From GCA-002726655 sp046582185 (GTDB lineage Bacteria > Pseudomonadota > Gammaproteobacteria > Pseudomonadales > Azotimanducaceae), in NCBI GenBank assembly GCA_046582185.1, contig JAYGEX010000018.1, forward strand, positions 1-64,000: 64,000 bases of DNA, read 5' to 3'. Position numbers and translations under genes: made by a program. Below are positions 25,782-35,310 of this stretch, piece by piece. The first letter of the stretch is position 1; every line of letters starts with the position of its first letter. Below the pieces are notes generated by a model. That model worked only from the letters and a program-made list of their open reading frames with translations. It was not told the DNA's origin and ran no database searches.

Positions 25782-26234
25782 CTACAATGACAAGTTTAAT
25801 AATTCGACCGGGATTTCCAGGTTGGATTTTTCATCCAGCCAGGTATCTCTCCGGTTAATCCAAATCTCTTCGCTCCAAAGCTCGAGTTTATTGCCCTGAC
25901 CCAGCAGAACAGCTTTCTTTTCCAACTTCGCATATTCCCGAAGTGGTGTAGTCAGCAGTATTCGCCCACTTCCATCCATTGGGATATCGGTGGCATGTCC
26001 GATCAGCAGCCTTTGAACACGACGGGCAGCCAGATTAAAGCTGGGCAGGTTCTCAACATCTCGTTGAACGTCCTCCCATTCGGGCAGGGGATATATCAGC
26101 AAACATTTTTCTTCGGTATCTATCGTGACAACCATTTCCCCATTACAATGTTCCGCTAACAGATCACGATAGCGAGTTGGGATACCAAGGCGACCCTTGG
26201 CATCCAAATTGACATTGTTAACACCCCTAAACAT
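25782..26234 (-). CDS. mraZ: Transcriptional regulator MraZ
   Basis: DNA-binding protein that represses the dcw operon through TGGGN repeats in its own promoter. 150 residues from ATG 26234, against 152 in E. coli. Two AbrB-like halves are visible, each with the motif D-x-K/G-GR (NLDAKGRLGIPTRYR and MDGSGRILL). Longer in-frame starts upstream are rejected because they do not resemble the family and would cross the MraZ boxes. Confidence 0.97.
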   Translation of the reverse strand: MFRGVNNVNLDAKGRLGIPTRYRDLLAEHCNGEMVVTIDTEEKCLLIYPLPEWEDVQRDVENLPSFNLAARRVQRLLIGHATDIPMDGSGRILLTTPLREYAKLEKKAVLLGQGNKLELWSEEIWINRRDTWLDEKSNLEIPVELLNLSL

Positions 26235-26283
26235 GCTATTGAGCATCCTATTGGCAATGGATTCTTGGCAAGGTAAGAGCATA

Positions 26284-26308
26284 ACCCACAAAACTACACA
26301 ATTACCCA
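26284..26308 (-). promoter_or_regulatory. MraZ operator boxes
   Basis: The minus strand reads TGGGT, 5 nt, TGTAG, 5 nt, TGGGT: three pentamers in exact 10-bp phase, the outer two perfect TGGGN boxes and the middle one degenerate. MraZ is known to bind TGGGN repeats spaced by five bases. They lie just downstream of the predicted start point of the mraZ promoter. Confidence 0.75.
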
Positions 26309-26323
26309 CAAATTGCATCTTGC

Positions 26324-26352
26324 ACAATAGAAACGCGGCTCTGCCATGTCAA
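26324..26352 (-). promoter_or_regulatory. Sigma-70 promoter of the mraZ/dcw operon
   Basis: On the minus strand a perfect -35 TTGACA (26347-26352), a 17-nt spacer and a -10 TATTGT (26324-26329) give a start near 26317. No comparable spacer exists inside the cluster before ftsQ, so this is probably the main promoter for mraZ through at least ftsW, repressed by MraZ. Confidence 0.75.
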
Positions 26353-26551
26353 GCGACGAAAAAGCGAATTTGTCTTTAAAACACAATAACTTACGCGATG
26401 TTCTAAACTCAGGACATCAACATTGGCAGGAAGGGAAGTTATTACAGGGAGATAAGACCTAAAGTTAAAGTAACTTGTTAAGACTTGGGTCGGATAGACC
26501 GATTTGCTATATAAATTATATTTTTTATAACGTGCTTGAACGATCATCGAA

Positions 26552-26569
26552 TTGGTCCGAAAAGACCAA
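26552..26569 (-). terminator. Hairpin downstream of rnpB
   Basis: TTGGTC, a 6-nt loop and GACCAA form a perfect 6-bp stem 10 nt after the RNase P RNA 3' end. There is no immediate T-run on the minus strand, so it may be a processing-stop structure rather than a strong terminator. Confidence 0.35.
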
Positions 26570-26578
26570 CGTTAATAT

Positions 26579-26945
26579 AGGTGAGAGTCGGCCGATAAGC
26601 CGGGTTCTGTCTAGGGTAATCATTCATCTGCGTAACAGGTCACCCTGCACGTCAAGCGACCTACCCGAACCCAGTTACGGGCCGCAACATTTGAGTTCCT
26701 ATTTGGTCTTGCTCCAGGTGGGGTTTACATTGCCGCTTAAACGTTACCGCAAGCGCGGTGCGCTCTTACCGCACCATTTCACCCTTACCTGAACACATAA
26801 CTGCCCAGGCGGTATATTTTCTGTTGCACTTTCCGTAGGCTCACGCCCCCCAGGCGTTACCTGGCACCCTGCCCTCTGGAGCCCGGACTTTCCTCTACCA
26901 CCTTACCCGAAGGTATTGTGACAGCGATTACCTGGCCGACTCTCG
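26579..26945 (-). ncRNA. rnpB: RNase P catalytic RNA, bacterial class A
   Basis: The ribozyme that trims tRNA 5' leaders. The minus strand carries the conserved core GAGGAAAGTCCGGGCTCC (26878-26895), the AGGGTGCCAGGTAACGCCTGG region, and near the 3' end ACAGAACCCGGCTTA. P1 is a perfect 11-bp pairing between the 5' GAGAGTCGGCC and 3' GGCCGACTCTC, which sets the ends at about 26945 and 26579 (about 367 nt, near the E. coli length). It lies between rsmI and mraZ, a common gammaproteobacterial site. Confidence 0.96.
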
Positions 26946-27001
26946 CGCGCCAGACTACTCCATCGGCTTAGACTTTTAAAGGGTACTGAAGCCACACTCC
27001 T

Positions 27002-27832
27002 TCAATTATTTTCCTTCAGGAGAAGTGCAATCTTATATAACTCGTTCTTGCTCTTGCCCGTCAGCCTGGCGGCAATCTCTGCCGCTTTTCTAAGAGGTAG
27101 CTCCTTAATCAACTCCTTCAGCAGTCGTTCTTCGTCAAGGGGCACAACAATCTCATCCTGCCCTTGCAACAAAAGAACAAACTCACCCTTGATGACAATT
27201 TCCTCAGCTTCAATTTGCCGTTTGATCTCACCTATCGGCTTGCGAACAATCTGCTCGAAGGTTTTTGTCAACTCCCTCGCCAACACAAGATGCCTCTCTG
27301 CGCCAAAGACGAGCTCCAGGGCAGCAATGGTCTTCACAATGCGGTGAGGTGTTTCGTAAAAGATAAGCGTGCCTGTTTCGCCCGTCAAATCATTGAGCAA
27401 ATCCATCAAGGCCTTGTGTTTTGCCGGTAGAAAGCCATAGAACGTGAATCTGTCCGAGGGCAGGCCAGCTACACTTAAGGCAGTAATCAGCGCGCTCGGT
27501 CCTGGAATAGGCACCACTTCTATTCCTTCATCTGTTGCAAGTCTTACCAACCTAAATCCCGGGTCTGCAATTAGTGGCGTCCCTGCATCAGAGACCAGAG
27601 CAATGTTTTCCCCGGCCTTCAGCTGCTCAACTATCGATCTGCTGGCAGATAGCTCATTGTGATCGTGATAGGTGACCAGGCGGGTTCTGATATTTAGATG
27701 GGCCAATAATTTCCCGGTGTGGCGAGTGTCTTCTGCAGCAATCAAGTCAACTTCAGACAATATCCGCCTGGCTCGATCCGTAATGTCGCCTAGATTTCCA
27801 ATTGGCGTCGCCACCACATATAGAACACCCAA
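27002..27832 (-). CDS. rsmI: 16S rRNA 2'-O-ribose C1402 methyltransferase RsmI
   Basis: SAM-dependent tetrapyrrole-methylase-fold enzyme. It acts on the same nucleotide as RsmH, encoded 1 kb away. 276 residues from TTG 27832, with VVATPIGNLGDI, AAEDTRHTGKLL, VSDAGTPLIADPG and PIPGPSALITALSVAG. No ATG lies in a suitable place; TTG 27832 gives the usual N-terminus (GVLYVVATP) and follows GGGA, and an upstream in-frame TTG at 27874 is the alternative. Divergent from lpoA, as in E. coli. Confidence 0.94.
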   Translation of the reverse strand: MGVLYVVATPIGNLGDITDRARRILSEVDLIAAEDTRHTGKLLAHLNIRTRLVTYHDHNELSASRSIVEQLKAGENIALVSDAGTPLIADPGFRLVRLATDEGIEVVPIPGPSALITALSVAGLPSDRFTFYGFLPAKHKALMDLLNDLTGETGTLIFYETPHRIVKTIAALELVFGAERHLVLARELTKTFEQIVRKPIGEIKRQIEAEEIVIKGEFVLLLQGQDEIVVPLDEERLLKELIKELPLRKAAEIAARLTGKSKNELYKIALLLKENN

Positions 27833-27987
27833 GGTAATTTCCCAATTGAAAAACAAAACGTCATCATCGCACAAACACAGGGCTATTAGCCTTACAAGAT
27901 TCCGGATCCTCTCTTACATTAGCAAGAGGACGAAGCTTTAGCATTGTGAAATAATAGAGCAATCGAATTGGACGTATTACCACTTAC

Positions 27988-29817
27988 ATGATTAAACAAT
28001 TAAGCCTGGTTCTAATGATAATCCTGGTCGCGGCTTGCGCCACGACTCAAGTCGAATCCACCAGGGAAGCATCGACGTCAATTAAAGCCTTGAGCTCACA
28101 ATCCCGGGATGTTCAATCACTCTTGATGGAGGCTGATAGGTCAAATGAAAGTACTGCCGCACTCTTGAGAGTTCAGGCTGCCAGTCAATCAATAGCAATG
28201 GGTGATGTTCTACAGGCAAAGAGAATACTCGAAGTCGTCAATGACCCATTTAGAGATTCGAAAACTGGCCGTATTTTTCTTATGACCGAAGCCAGAATTG
28301 CGATAGCGGAAGAAAACGGAAGGCAAGCACTTGAGTATCTAAATGATCGAAGATTGCAAAACATCCCCTTAACGCAAAACTTGCAGATAGAGTTAGGAAA
28401 ACTACGATCAGAAAGCTACCGTCTGGGTAGAAGTTATGTTGCTAGTGCCAGGGAGAGAATCTATCTGGATCCACTCCTGACTACAGAAGAGCGAGCCGAA
28501 AACCACGAGCGAATTTTCTCTGCATTATTGCTGGTCCCCGCAAAGAGTCTGGTTAACCATGCCGATAAAGCGATAACCAGCGATCTTCGAGGCTGGCTGT
28601 CGCTGGCAGCGATGACTAAACAATATCAGAATGACCCACTCCGCCAACTTCAGGAACTAAACAACTGGAAACAGCTTTGGTCCCATCATCCAGCTGCAAG
28701 CCAGCTCCCTGCCAGCCTGGTGATGTTATCGCGAGTCGTAAAAGAACAACCCTCCTCTATTGCCTTGCTCTTGCCGGTTCTGGGAGAGCTTGGCGCCTAC
28801 GGCAGAGCTATTCGGGATGGTGTGCTCGCAGCCCACTATGAGCAGCGAAATAATACGGTGATAAATATCTATGACACATCAAATGCAGATATCAGTGAAT
28901 TGATTCAATTGGCGGTGTCAAATGGCGCGGAATTGATCATTGGTCCATTGTCCCGTGACAAGGTTGAAACCCTCTCTAACATCAAGCTGCCAGTACCAGT
29001 CATTGCCCTTAATCATGCCTACAACCAACCAGTATCTACAGGCATGATCAACACTGATCTCTATCAATTCGGACTCGCACCAGAAGATGAAATGATTCAG
29101 GTAGCAGAGCGAGTATGGAAGGATGGCCATCAAAAGGCGCTGGTAATAATACCGGAGGGCAGTTGGGGAGACAGAAATCTGGACACATTCAAGAGACACT
29201 GGGAGTCTCTTGGCGGCCTGCTGGTGGAAGAAACCAGATTCTCGAATCAAAGGGACTACTCTGACATAGTCAAATTTACGCTAAAGGTAGATCAAAGCGA
29301 GAAGCGATCAAGTGACCTGAGGAGAATGATTGGCCAACGCTTTGAATTTACGCCCAGACGCAGGCAGGACATCGACGCCATTTTTCTGTTGGCAAACCCC
29401 GCACAGGCCCGCGGTATTAACCCAACGCTGGCTTTTTTCTATGCGGACGACATTCCCGTCTATGCGAGTTCACATGTTCATGAACTTAACAAGTCGCGAA
29501 TCGATACAATCGACCTCAATGGAATTCGCTTTTGCGATATCCCCTGGAAACTAACGACGACTGACAAGCTCCAGAACACCGTCCAGGAATTATGGGAGTC
29601 TGCAAATTCGAATTATGCACCCTTTTATGCGCTAGGCATTGACGCATACCGGCTCTACCCAAGACTTCAGCAACTCAAGGAAATTCCGGACGAAAAACTA
29701 TTCGGCACAACGGGCGTGCTCACACTGAGAAATAATACAGTCGTTAGACGCCTCATGTGGGCGCAATTTATTAACGGTAATGTATCAGCTATGCCACTGG
29801 TTCTGGGCAACCAGTAG
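27988..29817 (+). CDS. lpoA: Outer-membrane lipoprotein activator of PBP1A, LpoA
   Basis: Outer-membrane lipoprotein that reaches through the periplasm to activate PBP1A. 609 residues. A lipoprotein signal ends at LVAAC (Cys17). The N-terminal half (about 20-250) is helical TPR-like. The C-terminal half is a periplasmic-binding-protein fold starting near IALLLPVLGELGAYGRAIRDG. Divergent from rsmI and followed by yraN, the conserved rsmI-lpoA-yraN-dolP locus. Confidence 0.93.
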   Translation: MIKQLSLVLMIILVAACATTQVESTREASTSIKALSSQSRDVQSLLMEADRSNESTAALLRVQAASQSIAMGDVLQAKRILEVVNDPFRDSKTGRIFLMTEARIAIAEENGRQALEYLNDRRLQNIPLTQNLQIELGKLRSESYRLGRSYVASARERIYLDPLLTTEERAENHERIFSALLLVPAKSLVNHADKAITSDLRGWLSLAAMTKQYQNDPLRQLQELNNWKQLWSHHPAASQLPASLVMLSRVVKEQPSSIALLLPVLGELGAYGRAIRDGVLAAHYEQRNNTVINIYDTSNADISELIQLAVSNGAELIIGPLSRDKVETLSNIKLPVPVIALNHAYNQPVSTGMINTDLYQFGLAPEDEMIQVAERVWKDGHQKALVIIPEGSWGDRNLDTFKRHWESLGGLLVEETRFSNQRDYSDIVKFTLKVDQSEKRSSDLRRMIGQRFEFTPRRRQDIDAIFLLANPAQARGINPTLAFFYADDIPVYASSHVHELNKSRIDTIDLNGIRFCDIPWKLTTTDKLQNTVQELWESANSNYAPFYALGIDAYRLYPRLQQLKEIPDEKLFGTTGVLTLRNNTVVRRLMWAQFINGNVSAMPLVLGNQ

Positions 29818-29845
29818 TCCATTCAGCGCCAGGCGTGATTACTTC

Positions 29846-30244
29846 ATGACCAAGCCCCTCCCGGATAAGTTGCCAGTGAAGCCTTACCACGAGACCACGA
29901 AACAACTGGGCGACGATTCGGAACTCAAAGCACTGCGTTACCTTGAAGCCCGGGGATGCCAGCTGATAACCCGGCAGTACAGATCCAGGGCTGGAGAAAT
30001 CGACCTGATCGTGGAAGACAATGACACAATCGTCTTTGTGGAAGTACGATATCGAAAAGATACCTCACGAGGTACCGGAGCAGAGACAATCACTACTGCA
30101 AAAATCAGGAAAATAATAATAACGGCGCATTACTTTCTGATCAAACACAAACAATTTAAACATCATGCATGTCGCTTCGATGTCATTTCAATGGATGACT
30201 CCATCGACTGGATCAAACGCGCATTTACTTTAGATGATCAGTAA
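29846..30244 (+). CDS. yraN: YraN/UPF0102 family endonuclease-like protein
   Basis: A small protein of the UPF0102 family with a restriction-endonuclease-like fold; its cellular role is not firmly known. 132 residues from ATG 29846. The motif GEIDLIV...IVFVEVRYRK shows the E-x-D and E-x-(K/R) catalytic-type pattern. A longer in-frame start (29780) would overlap the lpoA end and lacks similarity. diaA, which follows yraN in E. coli, is absent. Confidence 0.9.
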   Translation: MTKPLPDKLPVKPYHETTKQLGDDSELKALRYLEARGCQLITRQYRSRAGEIDLIVEDNDTIVFVEVRYRKDTSRGTGAETITTAKIRKIIITAHYFLIKHKQFKHHACRFDVISMDDSIDWIKRAFTLDDQ

Positions 30245-30359
30245 CTTATCACTAAACGAACAGTCCAATAGAGATAAGATAGAACGCAATCATCGCAAAC
30301 ACTTGATTCTGATCCTCATATCAGCAAAATAGTGCCCATCAGACATTTGAGCTCATGAA

Positions 30360-30929
30360 ATGAAAGTACTACATTTTCCCGTCATCCTTTGCCCCGCCTT
30401 CTTATGCATGGTTTTCGCCCTGGGCAGCTGTTCAGCCTTCGGTCCAAAGTCCGACGACTTTGGCAAGCGGACCCTGGGAACAAGGATGGACGACGGCAGA
30501 ATCAAATCCCTGGCAAAGAGAAATATACGTGCAGCGCATCCGGATTTAGACAAAGCCCACTTAGGCGTGGCAAGCTTTAATAGCACCCTGCTCATCGTTG
30601 GCCAGGTGCCTTCCGATGAAATGATCAACCTTGCATCAAAGGCGGTTGAAGGCATGCGCAATGTTGCCCAGGTACATAATGAGTTAGAGGTCGCAGGTCC
30701 GACGTCTTTATTGGCAAGGACTAACGATGGCTGGCTAACCACCAAGATCAAGACCTCCATGAAAGTGTCCTCGATGACCGATGCCAATAGAATAAAAGTG
30801 GTAACTGAAAACGGTGTAGTTTATCTGTTAGGCCTGCTAACACGAGATGAAGCAGATGCGGCGGTTGCACTCACAAGAAAAACCTTCGGCGTACAAAAGA
30901 TAGTTAAAGTATTCGAATATATTAACTGA
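30360..30929 (+). CDS. dolP: BON-domain outer-membrane lipoprotein (DolP/YraP)
   Basis: Lipoprotein that in E. coli binds anionic phospholipid at division sites and protects outer-membrane integrity. 189 residues: signal peptide ending LGSC (Cys24), then two BON domains (about 50-115 and 120-189), the second ending with the typical AVALTRKTFGVQKIVKVFEYI pattern. It completes the lpoA-yraN-dolP set and faces sspB. Confidence 0.93.
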   Translation: MKVLHFPVILCPAFLCMVFALGSCSAFGPKSDDFGKRTLGTRMDDGRIKSLAKRNIRAAHPDLDKAHLGVASFNSTLLIVGQVPSDEMINLASKAVEGMRNVAQVHNELEVAGPTSLLARTNDGWLTTKIKTSMKVSSMTDANRIKVVTENGVVYLLGLLTRDEADAAVALTRKTFGVQKIVKVFEYIN

Positions 30930-31082
30930 CTGGTAACGGCATTTTTTAGAATATAGGGAAGAACTCACAAAAATTGGACTGAGAGAACTCACACTGGAAT
31001 CCGCTACGACCTTCTGTATACGGACTCGAAAAGATATTCAAACCCTAAAACGAAGAGACTCATTGAAGAGCATTTCGTGAAC

Positions 31083-31472
31083 TTACTTGATCACCTTCAA
31101 ACTGGGCGGTCCTTTCTTGGGGACCTTTTTCTTGCTGGGCTCTGGCGCTGGCTTTTCCTCATCCTTGGGAAACCACATACCTTCACCATTCTCCTTTGCA
31201 ATTAGACCAACCACAGCAACAATGGGCACATATATTTCGCGGGCAATTCCGCCAAAGCGACCACTGAACATAATATGCTCGTTAGTCATCACAAGATCTC
31301 GAATGGCGCTGGGGCTAATATTCAGTACAATTTCTCCGTCCTTAACAAACTCCAGGGGCACAGAGGTATCTTCAACATTAGCATTGACGATCAGATAAGG
31401 CGTAAACTGATTATCAAGAATCCATTCATTGATGGCTCTGATAAGGTACGGCACGGATGATGACATTGTCAT
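31083..31472 (-). CDS. sspB: ClpXP adaptor SspB
   Basis: Delivers ssrA-tagged peptides to ClpXP. 129 residues: a peptide-binding domain (PYLIRAINEWILDNQFTPYL, then NISPSAIRDL and FSGRFGGI), a Pro/Lys-rich linker, and a short C-terminal ClpX-binding tail PPSLKVIK resembling the E. coli RPALRVVK. The linker is much shorter than in E. coli (165 residues). It follows sspA with an 82-bp gap. Confidence 0.96.
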   Translation of the reverse strand: MTMSSSVPYLIRAINEWILDNQFTPYLIVNANVEDTSVPLEFVKDGEIVLNISPSAIRDLVMTNEHIMFSGRFGGIAREIYVPIVAVVGLIAKENGEGMWFPKDEEKPAPEPSKKKVPKKGPPSLKVIK

Positions 31473-31554
31473 AGAAGAGCACTCATAGAACAGCCGTCAC
31501 ATTAGATCTATAAAAAAGCAGAACTGTCACAAAAGACCGACCATGCGCGTTGAA

Positions 31555-32187
31555 CTAGTCGCGCATATCCATTTCGGCTTCAGATAGGCTTGCCTGGAAG
31601 CCTTCTCTTTCGAAGATTCTATTCATGTAGTCAAGAATCGGCTTGCCGTGCTTAGGTGGCAATTCAATTCCCATGACGGTTAATCTCCACAGTATAGGCG
31701 CGACACAGCAGTCAACCAGGGTAAACTCATCGCTCATGAAGTATGGCTTTTCATTAAATATGGGGGCAATAGTAATCAGACTTTCGCGAAGTTCCTTACG
31801 CGCTTTATCAATGACTGTGTCCTTGGAACGACCAGCGATGATCGTATCAACGTGGCCACACCAGTCCCGCTGAATTCTGTAGATGAACAGCCGGCTCTGG
31901 GCTCGAGCAACTGGATAGACAGGCAACAAGGGCGGATGTGGAAAACGCTCGTCAAGATATTCCATGATAACCATGGATTCGTATAAGGCGAGATCACGAT
32001 CCACCAGGGTCGGCAGACTGTTATATGGATTCAGATCCGCGAGATCCTCTGGCATAATGCCTTTTTCCACATCGATGATTTCAACAGAAACCCCCTTCTC
32101 GGCCAGTACGAGACGAACTCGTTGGCTGTAATGATCATTTCCATCAGAATAGAAAATCATTGATGAGTGCTTGGCAACTATACCCAT
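31555..32187 (-). CDS. sspA: Stringent starvation protein A
   Basis: RNA-polymerase-associated glutathione-S-transferase-fold protein that alters transcription in starvation. 210 residues: thioredoxin-like N-terminus (IFYSDGNDHYSQRVRLVLAE) lacking the GST catalytic residue as usual, the LPTLVDRDLALYES motif, and a helical C-terminal domain with DEFTLVDCCVAPILWRL. Its site between petC and sspB is conserved in many proteobacteria. Confidence 0.96.
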   Translation of the reverse strand: MGIVAKHSSMIFYSDGNDHYSQRVRLVLAEKGVSVEIIDVEKGIMPEDLADLNPYNSLPTLVDRDLALYESMVIMEYLDERFPHPPLLPVYPVARAQSRLFIYRIQRDWCGHVDTIIAGRSKDTVIDKARKELRESLITIAPIFNEKPYFMSDEFTLVDCCVAPILWRLTVMGIELPPKHGKPILDYMNRIFEREGFQASLSEAEMDMRD

Positions 32188-32311
32188 CTCAATACCTCTT
32201 TGTGTTAAATAAATGTATTTTGGCTAACATCAAAGTTGATGCCGGCCAGATCTCGTGTGACAGCTAGTGCACTCAACTTCAGTGCAGATAATTCTCTTTA
32301 ATCAGGAAATA

Positions 32312-33166
32312 TCAGTGAATCTCTTTGGCGTATTCCCGACCAAGCAGGTAAGTGAAGACAAAGAAGAACGCCAGGAATAACAAGACATAAACGCCTATTC
32401 GTTCCCGTTCCAATTTAATAGGTTCTCCCATATAAAACAGGAAGTTGGTCAGGTCGTAAACCACCTGGTCATACTCATCCGGCGTCAGAGAACCTGATCC
32501 TTCAACTAATTCCAGCGGGCTATATCCACGGTCAATAAGTTCCTGGTTACACTTTTTTTCCGTAATGAATTCGTGGGTTAATTCGTCTCTACTCTCACCA
32601 CCGTTGTCGGCAAGTTGTGGAATTTGCTTACATGTCTTGCGCTGGATTCCTTGTAATCCAACCAGAACGTGAGGCATACCAACATTTTCAAAGAGCAGAT
32701 TATTTACACCGTAAGGTCGACTCTTGTCTTCATAGAAGCTGCGAAGGTAGGTATAGAGATACGCTGGCCCGCCCTTAAGCTTTGTATACAAAGTAAGATC
32801 AGGAGGAGCGGCACCAAACCATATCTTGGCATTTTCCTCGGTGATGGAATTTTCCATGAGATCGCCAATTCTGACATTGGGATCAAACATGAGATGTTCT
32901 TTCATTAGTTCGGTGGGTATCCCAAGGTCAGTAGCCGTTCTAAGGTATCGCTGATACTTAAGCGAGTGGCAACCCATGCAATAGTTGAGATAGGTTTTGG
33001 CTCCACGCTGTAGCGAAGCCTGATCATGTAAATCCGGATCCATTTCATCCAGATGAAAGCCTGCATCTGATGCTGACGCTATCAATGGCAACAAGATTAA
33101 CAAGGTAGACAATATACCTATAGCCTTAACACTTGATGAATTGACTCTTCCAGGAAAAGAACTCAT
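32312..33166 (-). CDS. petC: Cytochrome c1, ubiquinol-cytochrome c reductase
   Basis: Haem-c subunit of the bc1 complex that passes electrons to soluble cytochrome c. 284 residues: signal peptide ending near SASDA, haem motif CMGCH (63-67), the distal Met region in the C-terminal half, and a C-terminal membrane anchor (about 258-276). Start overlaps the petB stop by 4 bp (ATGA). Confidence 0.97.
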   Translation of the reverse strand: MSSFPGRVNSSSVKAIGILSTLLILLPLIASASDAGFHLDEMDPDLHDQASLQRGAKTYLNYCMGCHSLKYQRYLRTATDLGIPTELMKEHLMFDPNVRIGDLMENSITEENAKIWFGAAPPDLTLYTKLKGGPAYLYTYLRSFYEDKSRPYGVNNLLFENVGMPHVLVGLQGIQRKTCKQIPQLADNGGESRDELTHEFITEKKCNQELIDRGYSPLELVEGSGSLTPDEYDQVVYDLTNFLFYMGEPIKLERERIGVYVLLFLAFFFVFTYLLGREYAKEIH

Positions 33167-34422
33167 CGCATTGTCACCCTTTCCGGTACTGGCTTGGTTT
33201 TTTCAACTTTGGTGTACCACGGCATCAACAAGAAATATGAAAAATAGATACCGGTACAGATCTGGGAAACCAATGTCTTCACCGGGGTTGGGTGAACCGT
33301 ACCCAGATAACCCAGAATAAAGAACGAAATAACAAAGAGAGCGAGGAATATCTTGCTGCCCATCCCTTTGTACCTGATTGACTTAACAGGTGACCTATCC
33401 AACCAAGGCAGGACAAACGGTATGGCAATCGCACCTGCCATCACAACCAGTCCCCAAAACTTCGCATCAAGGCCAAAGAGGGGAAATGTTGCCGCCCTCA
33501 GCATCGAATAAAAAGGTGTGTAGTACCAGACTGGCGCAATCAGCTCCGGTGTCTTCAGTGGGTCTGCGGGTTCATAGTTAGGATGTTCAATCAGATAGCC
33601 ACCGCCATCGGGATAAAAGAACATCACTGCACAAAAAATGAAGAGGAAAATTATAATGCCCGGCAAATCATGGCCAATCGTATAATGCGGGTGGAACGGA
33701 ATTCCATCCAGGGGTTTGCCCTCTGCATCAAGATGTTTCTTGATGTCTACGCCATCAGGGTTATTGGAACCCACTTCGTGCAATGCAAGCACGTGCAGAA
33801 CAACTAAAACGAGTAATACAAGGGGCACAAGAATAACGTGCAATGCGAAGAATCTGTTCAGCGTGACACCAGACATATTGAAGTCGCCACGAACCCAAAC
33901 CGCAATATCCTCGCCAACGATGGGGATTGCTCCCGCCAGAGAGACAATGACCTGCGCTCCCCAGAAAGACATGTTGCCCCAGGGTAGAAGGTAACCGAAA
34001 AATCCTTCTGCCATCAGCGCCACATAAACCAGCATGCCGAAGATCCAAATCAGTTCACGCGGCTTCTGATATGAGCCATACATGATACCTCTGAACATGT
34101 GCAGGTAGACCACGATAAAGAACGCGGAGGCACCGGTTGAATGCATGTAGCGAAGCATCCATCCGAATTCCACATCACGCATGATGTATTCAACTGACGC
34201 GAAGGCACCCTCACCGGTAGGGTTATAACTCATTGTCAGCCATATTCCAGTCGCTAACTGATTGATCAGCACAACAAAGGCAAAGACACCAAAGTAGTAC
34301 CAGAAGTTAAAGTTCTTTGGCGCATAGTACTTGGACATATGTTTTTCATATGTCTCGGTGACGGGGAGCCGATCATCGACCCAGCCCATAAACTCTTTAA
34401 AAGTCTTTTGGATGTATTCCAT
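33163..34422 (-). CDS. petB: Cytochrome b, ubiquinol-cytochrome c reductase
   Basis: Eight-helix membrane subunit holding haems bL and bH and the quinol sites. 419 residues. Helix B and D histidines lie in the RYMHSTGASAFFIVVYLHMFRG and FALHVILVPLVLLVLVVLHV regions (quoted in part). The Qo-site signature appears as PEL near KTPELIAPVWYY in place of the usual PEW(Y). The ATG abuts the petA stop. The order petA-petB-petC is standard. Confidence 0.96.
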   Translation of the reverse strand: MEYIQKTFKEFMGWVDDRLPVTETYEKHMSKYYAPKNFNFWYYFGVFAFVVLINQLATGIWLTMSYNPTGEGAFASVEYIMRDVEFGWMLRYMHSTGASAFFIVVYLHMFRGIMYGSYQKPRELIWIFGMLVYVALMAEGFFGYLLPWGNMSFWGAQVIVSLAGAIPIVGEDIAVWVRGDFNMSGVTLNRFFALHVILVPLVLLVLVVLHVLALHEVGSNNPDGVDIKKHLDAEGKPLDGIPFHPHYTIGHDLPGIIIFLFIFCAVMFFYPDGGGYLIEHPNYEPADPLKTPELIAPVWYYTPFYSMLRAATFPLFGLDAKFWGLVVMAGAIAIPFVLPWLDRSPVKSIRYKGMGSKIFLALFVISFFILGYLGTVHPTPVKTLVSQICTGIYFSYFLLMPWYTKVEKTKPVPERVTMR

Positions 34423-35022
34423 TTAAGCAACTCCTCCATCTTCACCAATCACTATGACCGTATCGGACTCATAAAAGTGTGGTGGAACTTCCAGATTAGA
34501 AGGTGCAGGTACACCAGCATAAACGCGGCCAGCCATGTCGAATTTGGAACCATGACAGGGGCAGTAAAAGCCGCCAATCCACTTGGAATCAAAATCCTGC
34601 GGCTTGACTTCAGGACGGAATTTGGGGGAACAACTAAGATGTGTACACAACCCTACCAGTACCAGAATTTCTCGACGGATTGAGCGTGTTTCATTCTTGG
34701 CATACTCAGGTTGTTGATCCCTCTCGGAATCCGGGTCTGCAAGTCGTTCATTTTCAGTATTTAGCTTCGACAACATTTCTTCTGTTCGCCGGATGACAAA
34801 GATGGGCTTGTCTCTCCACGCCGGTATCGGGCCCAGTAATCCGCCGGGCTCTACCTTACTGATATCAATCTTAACCGGCGCTCCAGCCGCCAGTGTTCTA
34901 GCGTTTGGATTAAAGGAGCCAACAAAAGGAACCGCAACTCCGGCAACACCAGCGGTGCCAACTACGGCCGTCGCTCCGATTAGAAAGTTACGTCGCCCTG
35001 GGTTGACGTCGTCGTCACTCAA
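34423..35022 (-). CDS. petA: Rieske iron-sulfur protein, ubiquinol-cytochrome c reductase
   Basis: 2Fe-2S subunit of the bc1 complex. 199 residues from TTG 35022, which follows GGGAG by 7 nt and gives the normal N-terminus; an upstream in-frame start at 35088 has no family similarity. A Tat-type twin-arginine signal/anchor (RR at 10-11, then a hydrophobic helix) precedes the cluster-binding motifs CTHLSC and CPCHGS. First gene of petABC; the 288-bp gap to rpsI probably holds its promoter. Confidence 0.96.
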   Translation of the reverse strand: MSDDDVNPGRRNFLIGATAVVGTAGVAGVAVPFVGSFNPNARTLAAGAPVKIDISKVEPGGLLGPIPAWRDKPIFVIRRTEEMLSKLNTENERLADPDSERDQQPEYAKNETRSIRREILVLVGLCTHLSCSPKFRPEVKPQDFDSKWIGGFYCPCHGSKFDMAGRVYAGVPAPSNLEVPPHFYESDTVIVIGEDGGVA

Positions 35023-35310
35023 AATATATCTCCCTTCACAAGCCGAAACAAACCTTGGGAAAACCAGAATTAAACTCTGTAGTCCCATTTATAAACCCGC
35101 GGATTCTACCACAACCCATGGGCTAATTGTTGTTCAAACCCAATTGAATTGCTCTTTCTCAGGGGAAATAACTGACGCGGGTCAACAACAGATTACACGA
35201 AGCCAGATGGACAACTTGCCAGAGCACAATGGATCTCCAGCAGGAAAATCAAAGGGCTTAAGGGGATTGTTGAGCAAAATATTTGCGACGACAATCCTCT
35301 GCCAAATATT

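Noticed and set aside
26475..26792. 105-codon open frame across the rnpB 3' half
   Set aside because: It lies over the RNase P RNA, which explains the sequence fully.
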